NCBI GenBank assembly: GCA_003225365.1
Contig: QHZN01000100.1
Location: 1-45,094 of the forward strand
Length of the DNA stretch: 45,094 nucleotides
Direction: 5' to 3'
Source: Acidobacteriota bacterium
GTDB lineage: Bacteria; Acidobacteriota; Terriglobia; UBA7540
Part shown: in pieces, positions 15,466-24,862 of the stretch
How the letters are laid out: every line of letters begins with the position of its first letter
Numbering within the stretch: position 1 is the first letter of the stretch
Made by a program: the position numbers and the translations under genes
The notes under the pieces: model-generated
The model's input: the letters and a program-made list of their open reading frames with translations, nothing else
Database searches by the model: none
Told to the model about the DNA's origin: nothing

Positions 15466-16584
15466 GTCGACTTCCCCCAGTACGATATCAATCGTCCCGA
15501 TGATGGCGACGACGTCGGCGATCAAATGACCGCGCGCCATGAGGTCGAACGCCTGCAAATTCACGAACGACGGCGGGCGCACGCGCACGCGGTAAGGATG
15601 GGTCGTGCCATCGCTCACCACCAGGTAGCCGAGCTCACCCTTGGGCGATTCAATCGCATGATAGACTTCGAAGCCGGCGGGCGGCTTGATGATTTTTCCG
15701 ACCTTGCCGAAAATCGGGCCGGACTCCAGGCGCTCGACCGCCTGCCGGATGATGCGCACCGACTGGCGCATCTCCGCAAGGCGCACCAGGTACCGGTCGT
15801 AGGTGTCGCCCCAGCCTTCGTGGCGCCCGACGGGCACGTCGAACTCCACTTTATCGTAAGCCTCGTAAGGCTGCGCCTTGCGCACGTCCCACTTCACGCC
15901 CGAGCCGCGCAACACCGGGCCCGTCACCGCATAGGCGATGGCGTCCTCGGCCTTCAGAATGCCCACATTTTGCGTGCGCTCGAGCCATATCCGGTTCTTG
16001 GTGAGCAGTTGCTCGTACTCATCAATTTTGCCCAAGAACATGTCCGAGAACTTTCGCACCTCTTTCTCGAAACCATCGTAGAGGTCGTACAGCAGGCCGC
16101 CGATGCGGAAAGCGTGCGTGGTCAGCCGCGCCCCGCAATAGTTCTCGAAGATTCTCAGAATCTCTTCGCGCTCGCGAAAGGTGTAAAAGACCGGTGTCAT
16201 CGCGCCCAAGTCGAGCGCATGCGTGCCGAGCCACAAAAGGTGCGAGGCGATCCGTTGCAGCTCCGCCAGGATCATGCGCGTGTATTGCGCGCGTGGCGGG
16301 ATCTCCGCGCCCAGAAGTTTCTCCACCGCCTCGCAATAGCCCATGCCGTTCGTCACCGCCGCCACGTAATCCATGCGGTCCACATACGGCGCGAACTGCT
16401 GGTAGGTGCGGTTTTCCGCGATCTTCTCGATGCCCCGGTGAAGGTACCCGATGATACATTCGGAGCCCGTCACGCGCTCGCCGTCGAGCTTCAACTTCAC
16501 GCGCAACACCCCGTGCGTGGCCGGGTGCTGCGGCCCCATGTTGATGACCAGCTCGTCGGCGTCGAGGTATGTGACTTCGGGCAT
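15460..16584 (-). CDS. nuoD: NADH:quinone oxidoreductase subunit D (set B)
   Basis: A 374-residue peripheral-arm subunit that helps form the quinone site. Motifs are [19 protein letters not shown] (quinone-site His), [18 protein letters not shown] with the conserved tyrosine, and the C-terminal [26 protein letters not shown], shown as [18 protein letters not shown]. It is a separate D protein of the widespread bacterial type. This contrasts with set A, where C and D are fused and the tyrosine position is tryptophan as in E. coli. Confidence 0.96.
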   Translation of the reverse strand: MPEVTYLDADELVINMGPQHPATHGVLRVKLKLDGERVTGSECIIGYLHRGIEKIAENRTYQQFAPYVDRMDYVAAVTNGMGYCEAVEKLLGAEIPPRAQYTRMILAELQRIASHLLWLGTHALDLGAMTPVFYTFREREEILRIFENYCGARLTTHAFRIGGLLYDLYDGFEKEVRKFSDMFLGKIDEYEQLLTKNRIWLERTQNVGILKAEDAIAYAVTGPVLRGSGVKWDVRKAQPYEAYDKVEFDVPVGRHEGWGDTYDRYLVRLAEMRQSVRIIRQAVERLESGPIFGKVGKIIKPPAGFEVYHAIESPKGELGYLVVSDGTTHPYRVRVRPPSFVNLQAFDLMARGHLIADVVAIIGTIDIVLGEVDR

Positions 16585-16596
16585 GGGAAAGGCAAA

Positions 16597-16748
16597 CTAG
16601 AAGTCAGAAGTCAGAAGTAAGAATTCAGAAGCAAGAACTAAGAACCGGCGTCTCCGGATCCGGCACTGTTCCCCATCCGCCAGATTCCCAACTTCGAGGC
16701 AGCTCCGCCTGCTGACTTCTCACTTCTGACTCCTGACTTCTGACTTCT
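16597..16748. repeat. Inverted heptad arrays between nuoC and nuoD (set B)
   Basis: The left arm, 16597-16645, has seven units such as TCAGAAG and TAAGAAT. The right arm, 16714-16748, has five units such as GACTTCT. The arms can pair across a 68-bp loop. The heptamer is close to that of the atpB-atpE pair, though separate from those in neighbouring spacers. Confidence 0.87.
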
Positions 16749-16755
16749 TTTCGAG

Positions 16756-17469
16756 TCATTGCCCACTCTTGATTCCCAAATTCGCCTGCACCCAGGCTTC
16801 GTCCTGGCGCAGGATGTCGCTGTCTTTTCGCAGCGGATGGCCGGTCCACTCGTCCGGCAATAGAATTCGCTTTAGGTTGGGATGGCCTTCGTAGACCACA
16901 CCGAACATGTCGTAAACTTCCCGCTCCAGCCAGTTGGCGGCCGGCCAAATCGCGGCGGCCGAAGGCACCTTTTCACCTTCGCCCGCCAGAACCTTCAGGC
17001 GCAGCCGGTCGTTGCGCTTGAACGAATAGAGCTGATAGATGATTTCAAAACGCTGAGGGCGCTTCGGATAATCCACGGCGGTTTCGTCGGTGAGGAACGT
17101 ATAGGCTCCGCCTTCCTCGCTCTTGAGAAATTCGCAGACGGGGACGAGGGACTCCTTGGCGACGGTGAGAAAAGGCTGATTGCGGAAAATCAGAGGGTCG
17201 CGAATCGCACCAGGGAACCGCTTTTGGAGTTCCTCAACCAGAGGGCTTGTCCACGGATCGGGCTTTGCGGCAGGTTTCGCGGGGGGCTTGGCGGCTGCTG
17301 GAGGCTTCGCCGCTGGGGCTGGAGCGTTGGCCGGGGGGGAAGGCCCCCCCGCCGGGGTTGCTCGGCTCCCTTCGTCGATAGGCGCAGGCGAGCCGGCAGG
17401 CTGGCCTGCGGAAGCAGGCCTTTCGTTCTCGCCTTGCGCCTCGGAGGGCGCCTTGGGTTCGTCTGCCAT
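16756..17469 (-). CDS. nuoC: NADH:quinone oxidoreductase subunit C (set B)
   Basis: A 237-residue peripheral-arm subunit. The conserved core occupies residues about 75-235, with YQLYSFKRNDRLRLKV, the signature ANWLEREVYDMFGVVYEGHP and LLPDEWTGHPLRKD. The first 73 residues are an unstructured Pro/Ala-rich extension not needed for the family fold. It is the first gene of set B, and nuoA and nuoB, which normally precede it, are absent. The upstream 200 bp separate it from the set A nuoN stop. Confidence 0.94.
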   Translation of the reverse strand: MADEPKAPSEAQGENERPASAGQPAGSPAPIDEGSRATPAGGPSPPANAPAPAAKPPAAAKPPAKPAAKPDPWTSPLVEELQKRFPGAIRDPLIFRNQPFLTVAKESLVPVCEFLKSEEGGAYTFLTDETAVDYPKRPQRFEIIYQLYSFKRNDRLRLKVLAGEGEKVPSAAAIWPAANWLEREVYDMFGVVYEGHPNLKRILLPDEWTGHPLRKDSDILRQDEAWVQANLGIKSGQ

Positions 17470-17669
17470 TCAGGGTGTGCGTCCGCAGCCGCTCGAGCCC
17501 TTCGCTTCAGGGAGCGCAATGTTTAACACACGCCTGCAAGAATATCAACCACAGCACACACTGCCTGGCTCCGCGCCAAGCAGCTTGGCGAGGGCACCCC
17601 AATGGAGTTCCGGGCGCCTGGGATGGCCATTCAATTCGTCAGGCGTCCGTGGGCGAATTCGATGTTGGT
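17470..17669. other. Spacer between the two nuo sets, with a small hairpin
   Basis: I see no gene. CGCCAAG (17574-17580) and CTTGGCG (17584-17590) form a 7-bp stem with a 3-base loop, not followed by a T run in the minus direction, so it is not a convincing intrinsic terminator. I found no clear promoter. Transcription may continue from set A into set B. Confidence 0.4.
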
Positions 17670-19124
17670 CTAGTACCGGAGGCTTCCAACCGCGGCCTTC
17701 ACCGCCCTAAGGATTGTCCCCGGAAAGACTCCCACCCAAACCAGCAGGGCCGAAAGTCCGGCGAGGACAAAGGCGCTCGCGAAGGGCACTTGGGGCGCAA
17801 GTTCCCGCGACTCCAATGGACGGCTGAAGACTGCGACCAGTACGCGGAGGTAGTAGAACAACCCGACCACGCTCGTGAGCACGAGCAGAATAATCAAGCG
17901 CCAGATCCCGGAGTCCGCGCCCGCGGCGACGACGTAGAATTTCGCGAAAAAGCCTGCGGTGGCCGGAATGCCGGCGAGTGAGAACAGCGCAAGCGTCAGC
18001 ACTCCGCCGAGCGCGGGACGCTTCCAGATGAGGCCCTCGAAGTCCCCCAGGCGGCCGGCATCGCGGTCGGCGGGCGAAAGCGCCGTGACGACACCGAAGG
18101 CAGCCAGGGTGGTAATGAAGTACGCGATGAGATAAAACGTTACGGCCTCCGGGCCCAAATCCCCAGCGGCCAGAAACGCCACCAACACGTACCCCATATG
18201 GGCGATCGAGGAATAGGCGAGGATGCGTTTCAAATTGTTTTGGAGGAGCGCGCCGAGATTCCCCGCCAACATCGAAGCGGCGGCGATGATGGCGAGGACA
18301 ACGAATACGCTGTGAAGCCGGTAGGCCCCCGTCGAGTAAAAGTAGCGCAGAAGTAGCGCGAACATTGCGCCTTTTGAGACGGTCGCGACAAACGCCGTGA
18401 CGGGCGCGGGCGCGCCTTCGTAGATATCCGGCGTCCACAGGTGAAAGGGTGCAAGGGCCAGCTTGAATCCGAAGCCCGTAACCATAAGCGCTATGCCGCC
18501 CGTGACCATCGCCCGGTTGGGATAAATTCCTGCGGTCATTTGGCCGGCGAGATAATCGAAGCTCATGGTGCCGAACTCTGCGTAAAGGAGCGCCATGCCG
18601 AAGAGCAGAAATGTCGCGGAGGCCGCGGCGAGCACCAGATACTTGATGCCGGCCTCGAGCGAAATCGCCCGGGCGCGCAGATACGCGTTCATGGCATAGA
18701 GCGCCACGCTGAGGATTTCGAGGCCGAGGAAAAACGAAACGAAGTGGCTGCTCGCGGCGAGCGTCATCGAGCCGAGCACGGCGACCAGCAGCAGAATGTA
18801 GAACTCTTCCCGATGTTCCGCCTGTCGCTCGAGGTAGCCGTGGGCGAGAACGACTACGGCGGCCGAGCCGAGCAGTATCAGCCCCATGAAAAACAGCCCA
18901 TAGCCGTCAATCACCAGCAGCTGGCCGGCTTCGGATGAGCCGATGGCCAGGGGTCGAAGCACGGCCGCCGCCCGAAGCGATGCAAAAGCTGCGGCAATTC
19001 CCCCGAGCGTCATGAGCGCCGCCGCCGCGTGGTTGCGCCGAAGCGCTGCGGCCATCATCACGGCAAGCGCCGTTGCGGAGACGATGATCAGAGGCGCGAG
19101 GGCGGTGAGGTTTCGGACGGTCAC
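17670..19124 (-). CDS. nuoN: NADH:quinone oxidoreductase subunit N (set A)
   Basis: A 484-residue antiporter-like subunit, complete. The glutamate segment is FFLGLEILSVALYAMNAY, the lysine segment is GFKLALAPFHLWTPDIYEGAP, and the second channel motif is LKRILAYSSIAHMGYVLVAF. I choose GTG at 19124, whose GTGA overlaps the nuoM stop by 4 bp and which has GGGAGGAG about nine bases upstream; the open frame extends further without homology. It is the last gene of set A. Confidence 0.94.
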   Translation of the reverse strand: MTVRNLTALAPLIIVSATALAVMMAAALRRNHAAAALMTLGGIAAAFASLRAAAVLRPLAIGSSEAGQLLVIDGYGLFFMGLILLGSAAVVVLAHGYLERQAEHREEFYILLLVAVLGSMTLAASSHFVSFFLGLEILSVALYAMNAYLRARAISLEAGIKYLVLAAASATFLLFGMALLYAEFGTMSFDYLAGQMTAGIYPNRAMVTGGIALMVTGFGFKLALAPFHLWTPDIYEGAPAPVTAFVATVSKGAMFALLLRYFYSTGAYRLHSVFVVLAIIAAASMLAGNLGALLQNNLKRILAYSSIAHMGYVLVAFLAAGDLGPEAVTFYLIAYFITTLAAFGVVTALSPADRDAGRLGDFEGLIWKRPALGGVLTLALFSLAGIPATAGFFAKFYVVAAGADSGIWRLIILLVLTSVVGLFYYLRVLVAVFSRPLESRELAPQVPFASAFVLAGLSALLVWVGVFPGTILRAVKAAVGSLRY

Positions 19125-20402
19125 TGTCGCGGCTCCTCCCGAGTCTTGTTGGCGGATTGCTGGATAGCCTGCATCGCCGGCTGGAATGTCCGGATGATCG
19201 GTTGCGGGTAAACGCCCAGCCAAACCAGAACAAGAATCATCGGAACATAAATCAGCGCCTCACGCGGCGCCAAGTCCGGAATCGCCCAGTGGTGGGTATT
19301 CGGCCCCTGGTAGGCGCGCTGGATGAATTTGAGCGCGTAGAGCGTCGAGAAGAGCACGCCGACGCTCGCGGCCACGGTCAGTCCGATGTAGCCGGCGTAA
19401 TACGTGCCCATCAGCACCAGGAACTCTCCGACGAAATCGCCGAGCCCGGGCAGGCCCATCGAACCCATGGCGAAAAACATGGCGACGCCGCTCAGGCGAG
19501 GGATCGTCGCCCACAGGCCCCCCAGCCGGTCCATCTCCCGCGTGTGGGTGCGCTCCTGGAGCTGGCCGACCAGCATGAACAACGACCCCGTGCTGATGCC
19601 GTGCGCGACCATCGAGACCAGCGCCCCTTCGAGCGCCCAATCGTTCCGCGCATAAATCCCGAGCAGGACGAATCCCAGGTGACTGACGCTGGTGTAGGCG
19701 ACCAGGCGTTTCAGGTCCGTCTGCGCGAAGGCCATCACCGCGCCGTAAACGATGCCTGCGACGGCGAGCATCATGGCAGCGGGCGCAAAGTCGCGCGAGG
19801 CCTCGGGAAAGAGCGGCAGAACAAAGCGCAGCAGCCCGTAAGCCCCGGTCTTCAAAAGCAGGCCGGCCAGGATGACGCTGCCGGCGGTGGGCGCTTCCGT
19901 GTGCGCGTCGGGCAGCCAGGGGTGGAGCAGGAACATCGGCAGCTTCACCGCGAAGCCCGTGAACATCCCGAGCATTGCGAGGAGCGCCGCTTGCCGGGAG
20001 AGCGGCGTGTTCATGAGGTCGGCATATTCAAACGTGTAAATGCCCGTCGCGGCGCGGTGGGCGAAGTAGAGCGCGAGAATCGAGACGCCAGGAGGTCAGG
20101 ACCGACATGATGCCGAGCAGAAACGTCAGCGCCACCAGGAGCAGGCTCAGCCCGTCCACGGCGAGGTGGAAATGGATGCCAAGGCTCGGAACCCATGGAA
20201 CATTGAATTCGAAAAACCAGGGGCCGTTGGGGAGGAAATGCCCCGCGGGGGAGGACAGCCGCCAAAGCTCCAAGCTCAAGACGAAATCCGCGGAGACCGC
20301 GGCAAGTGAAATCCAGCGCGCCGCAGCCTCATTCCAGCGCGCCGCGACCCAGGCCAGAAGGCCAGCAGCAAGTAATATGACGATAAGCAGGACGAGGATC
20401 AT
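19121..20402 (-). pseudogene. nuoM: NADH:quinone oxidoreductase subunit M (set A), deleted and frameshifted
   Basis: The N-terminal part (ATG at 20402, overlapping nuoL by 4 bp) runs to VDGLSLLLVALTFLLG and SVLTSW. The other frame then resumes at ILALYFAHRAATGIY and continues normally through KLPMFLLHPWLPDAHTEAPT to the end. By comparison with the set B NuoM, about 75 residues are missing at a junction near 20080-20095, and the frame changes there. The lost segment includes the TM5 glutamate motif (FWE...PMYF). The gene cannot make a working NuoM as read. A real deletion or an assembly fault are both possible. Confidence 0.88.
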
Positions 20403-22297
20403 AGGTACAAGGCCAAAGCCACGAACAGGACGGTTCCTGCCACCACCACCGCCGCGTACCAGCGCACGCGGCCGGTCTGAGTGGAACGGAGGATCACCCA
20501 AAGAGCGCGGGTGACGGCGGCCACGGCGCCATAGAACGCGTCAATGAAATCGCTCTTGTTGATGCGCGCGAACCATAGAATCGGCTGGACAAACACTTTG
20601 TCGTAAAGCCAGTCCATCCCCCAATCGGAAAACCAGAAACGGTGAAGCGCGCGGCCGGCCGCCGGCGCGGTCACGAATTCCTGGAGCGCAGGTTTCTTAA
20701 GGAAGAAGTAATACGCGATGACGAGTCCGGCAAAAAATACCAGCGTCACGACCGCTTCGGAGCCCCATTCCGACATCGCGAGCGAGCCGCGCGGGACCGC
20801 GTCCGGCAGCGCCTGGCTCATGAAGTCTGAGAAAACCCTCACGCCGCCGAGAAACCCGGGCGTCTCAACAAATCCGGCAACCACGGCGAAAAAAGCCAGA
20901 ATCATGACCGGGACCTTCATGGCTGTTCCCGGACGTTTCACGACCTCGGACTTCGCCTCGCCGAAAAACGTTAGGAAGATCATTCGGAACGTATAAATCG
21001 AAGTGAGGAGGGCGCCGAACACCGCGGCCGCCCAAAGCCCCAAGGCGCCCCCCTTTGACGCATAGGCGCTCCAAATAATCAGCCCTTTGCTGTAAAAACC
21101 CGCCGTCACCAGCGGCAGGCCCGCGAGCGAGCAGCCGCCAATGGTGAACGTCCAGAAAGCGACCGGAAGCTCTTTCCGCAGCCCGCCCATCTTGAACATG
21201 CTGTGTTCGTGGTGGCAGGCCTCAATGACAATGCCGGCGCCCAAAAAGAGCAAGGCCTTAAAGAAGGCGTGGGTCACGAAATGGAAGATCGCCGCCGACC
21301 AAGCGCCCACGCCGAGTGCCAGAAACATGTAGCCGATTTGGCTGATCGTCGAGAAAGCGAGCGATTTCTTGATGTCCCACTGCGTCATGGCGCTAAATCC
21401 TGCCACAATCAGCGTGGCCGCGCCGACCACCGCCACGGCGAGTTCGGCCGTGGGTGAAATCTCGAAGAGCACGTGCGTGCGCGCAATCAGATAGACGCCC
21501 GCGGTCACCATCGTGGCGGCGTGAATCAGGGCGCTGGTGGGCGTGGGGCCGGCCATGGCGTCCGGCAGCCAGACTTGCAGCGGCAGTTGCGCCGACTTGC
21601 CGCAAGCGCCGCCCAAAAGCAGCAGCCCCGCGGCGGTAGCGATCCCGCCGGGCGGGACCATTCCCCACTGGTCATGAGCCTTCCTCATCAGGTCTTGAAT
21701 CTGCAGTGTGCCGAACTGCGTAAAAAGCAGGAACAGCCCGACGGACATCGCCGTGTCTCCGACGCGCGTCACGTAGAACGCTTTGCGCGCCGCGCGGCCG
21801 TTCGCCGGGTCGGTGTACCAAAAACCGATGAGGAGGTAGCTCGACAGCCCCACCCCCTCCCAGCCGAGGTAGAGCAAAAGTAGGTTGTCCCCGAGAATGA
21901 GCACTAGCATCGAGGCGACGAAAATGTTCATGTAAGCGAAGAAGCGGCTATAGCCTTCGTCGCCCGCCATGAATTCGGTGGAATACCAATGAATCAGGAA
22001 GCCGACCGAGGTCACGACCAGCATCATGACCAACGAAAGTGGGTCGAGATAGAGCGCCATGCGCGGCTGGAAACCCGCCACGTCCATCCAAGTCCACAGA
22101 TTCTGGGTGTATGAAGCCCCCGGAGGCGGCGAGGTCAGAAAGCTATACGCGACAAGCCAGGAGACCACGGCCGAGGCGAGGACGACGCCCGCGCCGACCA
22201 GCGCCACAGCGCGCCGCGACAGGCGCGGGCCGAAGAGTGCGAGCAGGAGGAAGCCCGCCAAAGGCAGTGCCGGAATGAGCCAGACGAGATCGAGCAT
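20399..22297 (-). CDS. nuoL: NADH:quinone oxidoreductase subunit L (set A)
   Basis: A 632-residue antiporter-like subunit with the long lateral helix. All key segments are present: LGWEGVGLSSYLLIGFWY, ACGKSAQLPLQVWLPDAM, TSALIHAATMVTAGVY, DIKKSLAFSTISQIGYMFLA and TAGFYSKGLI. Its completeness gives the reference for the deletion in the set B copy. It begins 1 bp downstream of the nuoK stop and overlaps nuoM by 4 bp. Confidence 0.96.
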   Translation of the reverse strand: MLDLVWLIPALPLAGFLLLALFGPRLSRRAVALVGAGVVLASAVVSWLVAYSFLTSPPPGASYTQNLWTWMDVAGFQPRMALYLDPLSLVMMLVVTSVGFLIHWYSTEFMAGDEGYSRFFAYMNIFVASMLVLILGDNLLLLYLGWEGVGLSSYLLIGFWYTDPANGRAARKAFYVTRVGDTAMSVGLFLLFTQFGTLQIQDLMRKAHDQWGMVPPGGIATAAGLLLLGGACGKSAQLPLQVWLPDAMAGPTPTSALIHAATMVTAGVYLIARTHVLFEISPTAELAVAVVGAATLIVAGFSAMTQWDIKKSLAFSTISQIGYMFLALGVGAWSAAIFHFVTHAFFKALLFLGAGIVIEACHHEHSMFKMGGLRKELPVAFWTFTIGGCSLAGLPLVTAGFYSKGLIIWSAYASKGGALGLWAAAVFGALLTSIYTFRMIFLTFFGEAKSEVVKRPGTAMKVPVMILAFFAVVAGFVETPGFLGGVRVFSDFMSQALPDAVPRGSLAMSEWGSEAVVTLVFFAGLVIAYYFFLKKPALQEFVTAPAAGRALHRFWFSDWGMDWLYDKVFVQPILWFARINKSDFIDAFYGAVAAVTRALWVILRSTQTGRVRWYAAVVVAGTVLFVALALYL

Positions 22298-22298
22298 T

Positions 22299-22607
22299 CT
22301 ATCCCCTCAGTTGGCTTGCCATGTCCACGTCGAGCGTGCGGTAGCGGTGATAAAGCAGGAGCACCAGCGCCAGCCCCACGGCCACTTCCGCCGCGGCCAC
22401 CGCCAAAATGAAGATGAACATCACCTGCCCGTCGGCCTGGCCGTGGCTCGCGCCCGCCACCACAAACGCCAGGCCGGCGGCGTTCACCATGACCTCGAGC
22501 GACATCAGAATAAACAGCAGGTTACGCCGCACCAGCAGTCCGATCACTCCCAGCGCGAACAAGATCCCCGCCAGAGTCAGACCCTGCGACATCGGTATGA
22601 ACGCCAT
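22299..22607 (-). CDS. nuoK: NADH:quinone oxidoreductase subunit K (set A)
   Basis: A 102-residue three-helix membrane subunit. Conserved glutamates are in [18 protein letters not shown] and [19 protein letters not shown] second possible start lies five codons on. It overlaps the 3' end of the nuoJ frame by 86 bp, far more than the usual 4 bp; the nuoJ entry explains why. Confidence 0.95.
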   Translation of the reverse strand: MAFIPMSQGLTLAGILFALGVIGLLVRRNLLFILMSLEVMVNAAGLAFVVAGASHGQADGQVMFIFILAVAAAEVAVGLALVLLLYHRYRTLDVDMASQLRG

Positions 22608-23118
22608 GAGTTGCTGTCTCCAATCTCACGCGGTCTTCTCGGCCGAGATGGTATGCCCCCACCAGTCCCCCGAGCAAGAGCATCGAGGCCAGTTCGACCG
22701 CGACGAGGTAGGGGCCGTAGAGCGCCAAGCCCACGCGCTCGGGCGGAATCTCCGCCGCCGGCTCGATACCGAGCCCTGGACTCGAAAGGATGTACACGAT
22801 TTCTCCGGCCAGAATCGCCGCCAGAACCGCGGGACCCGCCCAAACCGTCGGAGTGAGCCAGGCGCTTTCAAGCTCGCCCGCGCGCGGGCCAACGTTCAAT
22901 AGCATTACGACGAAAATAAACAGCACCATGATGGCGCCGGCGTAAATGATGACCTCCAAGGCGGCCGCGAACGGCGCGCCGAGAACGAAGAAGACCACCG
23001 CCACGGCGAGCAGAGAGACGATGAGATACAGGAGCGCGTGCACGGCGTTCTGCCGCGTCAGCATCATCAGCGTGGCCCCAACAGCCACCACCGCGGCAAT
23101 GTAGAAAAGCCAATCCAT
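22522..23118 (-). CDS. nuoJ: NADH:quinone oxidoreductase subunit J (set A), odd 3' end
   Basis: A 198-residue frame. The membrane part is typical: [28 protein letters not shown], shown as [16 protein letters not shown], then [22 protein letters not shown] and [20 protein letters not shown]. Start ATG at 23118, with AGGG upstream. After GRED the frame reads on for about 32 residues through the beginning of nuoK, without family similarity. A single-base change would instead give GREKTA and a stop at 22626, 18 bp before nuoK, the expected arrangement. I suspect a small indel, natural or from sequencing. Confidence 0.88.
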   Translation of the reverse strand: MDWLFYIAAVVAVGATLMMLTRQNAVHALLYLIVSLLAVAVVFFVLGAPFAAALEVIIYAGAIMVLFIFVVMLLNVGPRAGELESAWLTPTVWAGPAVLAAILAGEIVYILSSPGLGIEPAAEIPPERVGLALYGPYLVAVELASMLLLGGLVGAYHLGREDRVRLETATHGVHTDVAGSDSGGDLVRAGSDRTAGAA

Positions 23119-23249
23119 AACCCTTTCCCTGCGGACGCTTGAAAAGTTACCTGGGCCCGGTCGGCGCAGACCTTTTGGTTTGGGCACTAGTTTCAGCCAC
23201 TTCGTTGGATCAGGCGTTCGGCCACGTCGAATTCGCTAGGGCACGGGGC

Positions 23250-23765
23250 TCAAGGCAACAGACTCCGCACGTCTGTCGGCGGGTCTTCACGTTCCGCATC
23301 GCCTTTGCCCTTCCCGCCGATTTCGACCCCCGCCACGCGCCAGAAGTTATAGCCCGGATACTTCCCCGGCCCGCTGATGAGCAAATCCTCCTTCTCGTAA
23401 ACCAAGTTCTGGCGCTTGTATTCCCCCATCTCGAAGTCCGGAGTCAACTGAATAGCGTAGGTCGGGCAGGCTTCCTCGCAAAACCCGCAAAAGATGCAGC
23501 GCGAAAAATTGATGCGGAAAAATTCCGGATAGCGGCGGCCGTTTTTGTCCTCGGTGGCCTGAAGCGAGATGCAGTCCACCGGACAAGCCACCGCGCAGAG
23601 GTAGCAGGCGACGCAGCGTTCTTCACCGTCCGGATCGCGCGAGAGAATGATGCGGCCTCGCCAGCGCGGCGCCAGATACGGCTTTTCCTCCGGGTACTGG
23701 ACCGTCAGGCGCCGCCGAAAAGTGTGTTTCAGAATTTCCCAGAATGTCCGGAGCAGACTAAGCAA
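23250..23765 (-). CDS. nuoI: NADH:quinone oxidoreductase subunit I (set A)
   Basis: A 171-residue 8Fe ferredoxin-like subunit carrying clusters N6a and N6b between NuoG and NuoB. The first ligand set is Cys51, 54, 57 and 61; the second is Cys90, 93, 96 and 100, in [18 protein letters not shown]. The start is TTG at 23765, since an in-frame stop lies two codons upstream and GGAGG is well spaced (about nine bases). The C-terminus is a charged tail. It is the only nuoI in the window and would have to serve both sets. Confidence 0.95.
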   Translation of the reverse strand: MLSLLRTFWEILKHTFRRRLTVQYPEEKPYLAPRWRGRIILSRDPDGEERCVACYLCAVACPVDCISLQATEDKNGRRYPEFFRINFSRCIFCGFCEEACPTYAIQLTPDFEMGEYKRQNLVYEKEDLLISGPGKYPGYNFWRVAGVEIGGKGKGDAEREDPPTDVRSLLP

Positions 23766-23777
23766 TGATTAAGCCTC

Positions 23778-23865
23778 CGTCGAAGGTTGCCATCCGAAAG
23801 CCGAAGGATCCGAACATTTGACTTTTGACCTTTGACTTTCGACTCTTGACTTTCGGTCTTCAACT
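23778..23865. repeat. Heptad arrays between nuoH and nuoI (set A)
   Basis: The right array, 23817-23865, has seven units such as TTTGACT and TTCGACT and ends 1 bp before the nuoH stop. The left part, 23778-23812, is weaker, with units such as ATCCGAA and AGCCGAA. It is the only heptad locus seen in set A. Confidence 0.75.
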
Positions 23866-23866
23866 A

Positions 23867-24862
23867 TCATTTGCTCATCGTCATCACGACGGCGCCCGTG
23901 ACCAACAAATTCGCAAGCGCGAGCGGCAGCATCCACTTCCACCCCCACGACATCAACTGGTCAAACCGCGGGCGCGGCAGCGCCGCCCGCAACAGAATGA
24001 AGAAGCCGATAAATAGAAAAGTCTTGACCAGCAGCCAAACGATGCCGAGCGCCGTTCGAGCCCAACCCGCGAGGCCGAAAACCGGCCCCAGCCATCCGCC
24101 GAAGAAAAGCACCGCGATCAGGGCCGAAACCAGCGTCACGCCGAGGTACTCGCCCACGAAGAACATTCCGAATTTCATCCCCGAGTATTCCGAATGAAAC
24201 CCGGCCACGAGCTCGCTATCGGCTTCCGGCAGATCGAAGGGCAGGCGACGCGTCTCGGCAATACCCGCGATGAGGAAGAGCACGAAACCCGGAAACTGCG
24301 GCAGCACGAACCACACATTACGGTTCTGCCATTCGACGACGTCGCTCAGCTTGAACGAGCCCGCGACCAGCACCACACCCATGAGCGACAGCCCCATGAA
24401 GACTTCGTAGCTGATCATCTGCGCCGAAGCGCGTAGCGCGCCGAGAAGCGAATACTTGTTGTCGGAAGCCCACCCGCCGAGCACGATGCTGTAAACGCCC
24501 ATCGAGGACATGGCGAGGAAGTAGAGCAGGCCGACGTTCAAATCCGCGATGACGATGTTCCGGGCTACCGGCAGCACCGCGAAGGAAAACAGCACCGTGA
24601 TCATCACAATGGCCGGGGCGATCACAAAGACCGGCTTGTCCGCAAAGGGCGGAATCCAGTCTTCCTTCGCGAGGAGCTTAATCGTGTCTGCAAGAACCTG
24701 GAAAAGCCCCAGCGGGCCGACGCGGTTGGGGCCGTAACGGTCCTGCCAGACGGCGAGCAGGCGCCGCTCGACCCAGATGAGGCCGGCCGCAATGGTCAGA
24801 GCGACGAACAAGACGCCGACAACCGTGAGAACCGCAGCGACGATGTCCTTGAATGAGATCAT
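23867..24862 (-). CDS. nuoH: NADH:quinone oxidoreductase subunit H (set A)
   Basis: A 331-residue membrane subunit of E. coli-like length. Motifs are LIWVERRLLAVWQDRYGPNR, LLAKEDWIPPFADK, LGALRASAQMISYE, ETRRLPFDLPEADSEL and GFHSEYSGMKFGMFFVGEY. I use the ATG at 24862, which overlaps the nuoG stop by 4 bp (ATGA). Only moderately similar to the set B NuoH. Confidence 0.96.
   Translation of the reverse strand: MISFKDIVAAVLTVVGVLFVALTIAAGLIWVERRLLAVWQDRYGPNRVGPLGLFQVLADTIKLLAKEDWIPPFADKPVFVIAPAIVMITVLFSFAVLPVARNIVIADLNVGLLYFLAMSSMGVYSIVLGGWASDNKYSLLGALRASAQMISYEVFMGLSLMGVVLVAGSFKLSDVVEWQNRNVWFVLPQFPGFVLFLIAGIAETRRLPFDLPEADSELVAGFHSEYSGMKFGMFFVGEYLGVTLVSALIAVLFFGGWLGPVFGLAGWARTALGIVWLLVKTFLFIGFFILLRAALPRPRFDQLMSWGWKWMLPLALANLLVTGAVVMTMSK

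Noticed and set aside
15526-16620. A 364-residue open frame on the plus strand opposite nuoD
   Set aside because: It is the antisense shadow of a GC-rich conserved gene; it has no family similarity, no ribosome site, and a composition typical of reversed codons. The same applies to long plus-strand frames opposite nuoM, nuoL, nuoG and the S9 peptidase.
17574-17590. Hairpin between the two nuo sets as an intrinsic terminator
   Set aside because: The stem is only 7 bp and no T run follows in the direction of transcription.
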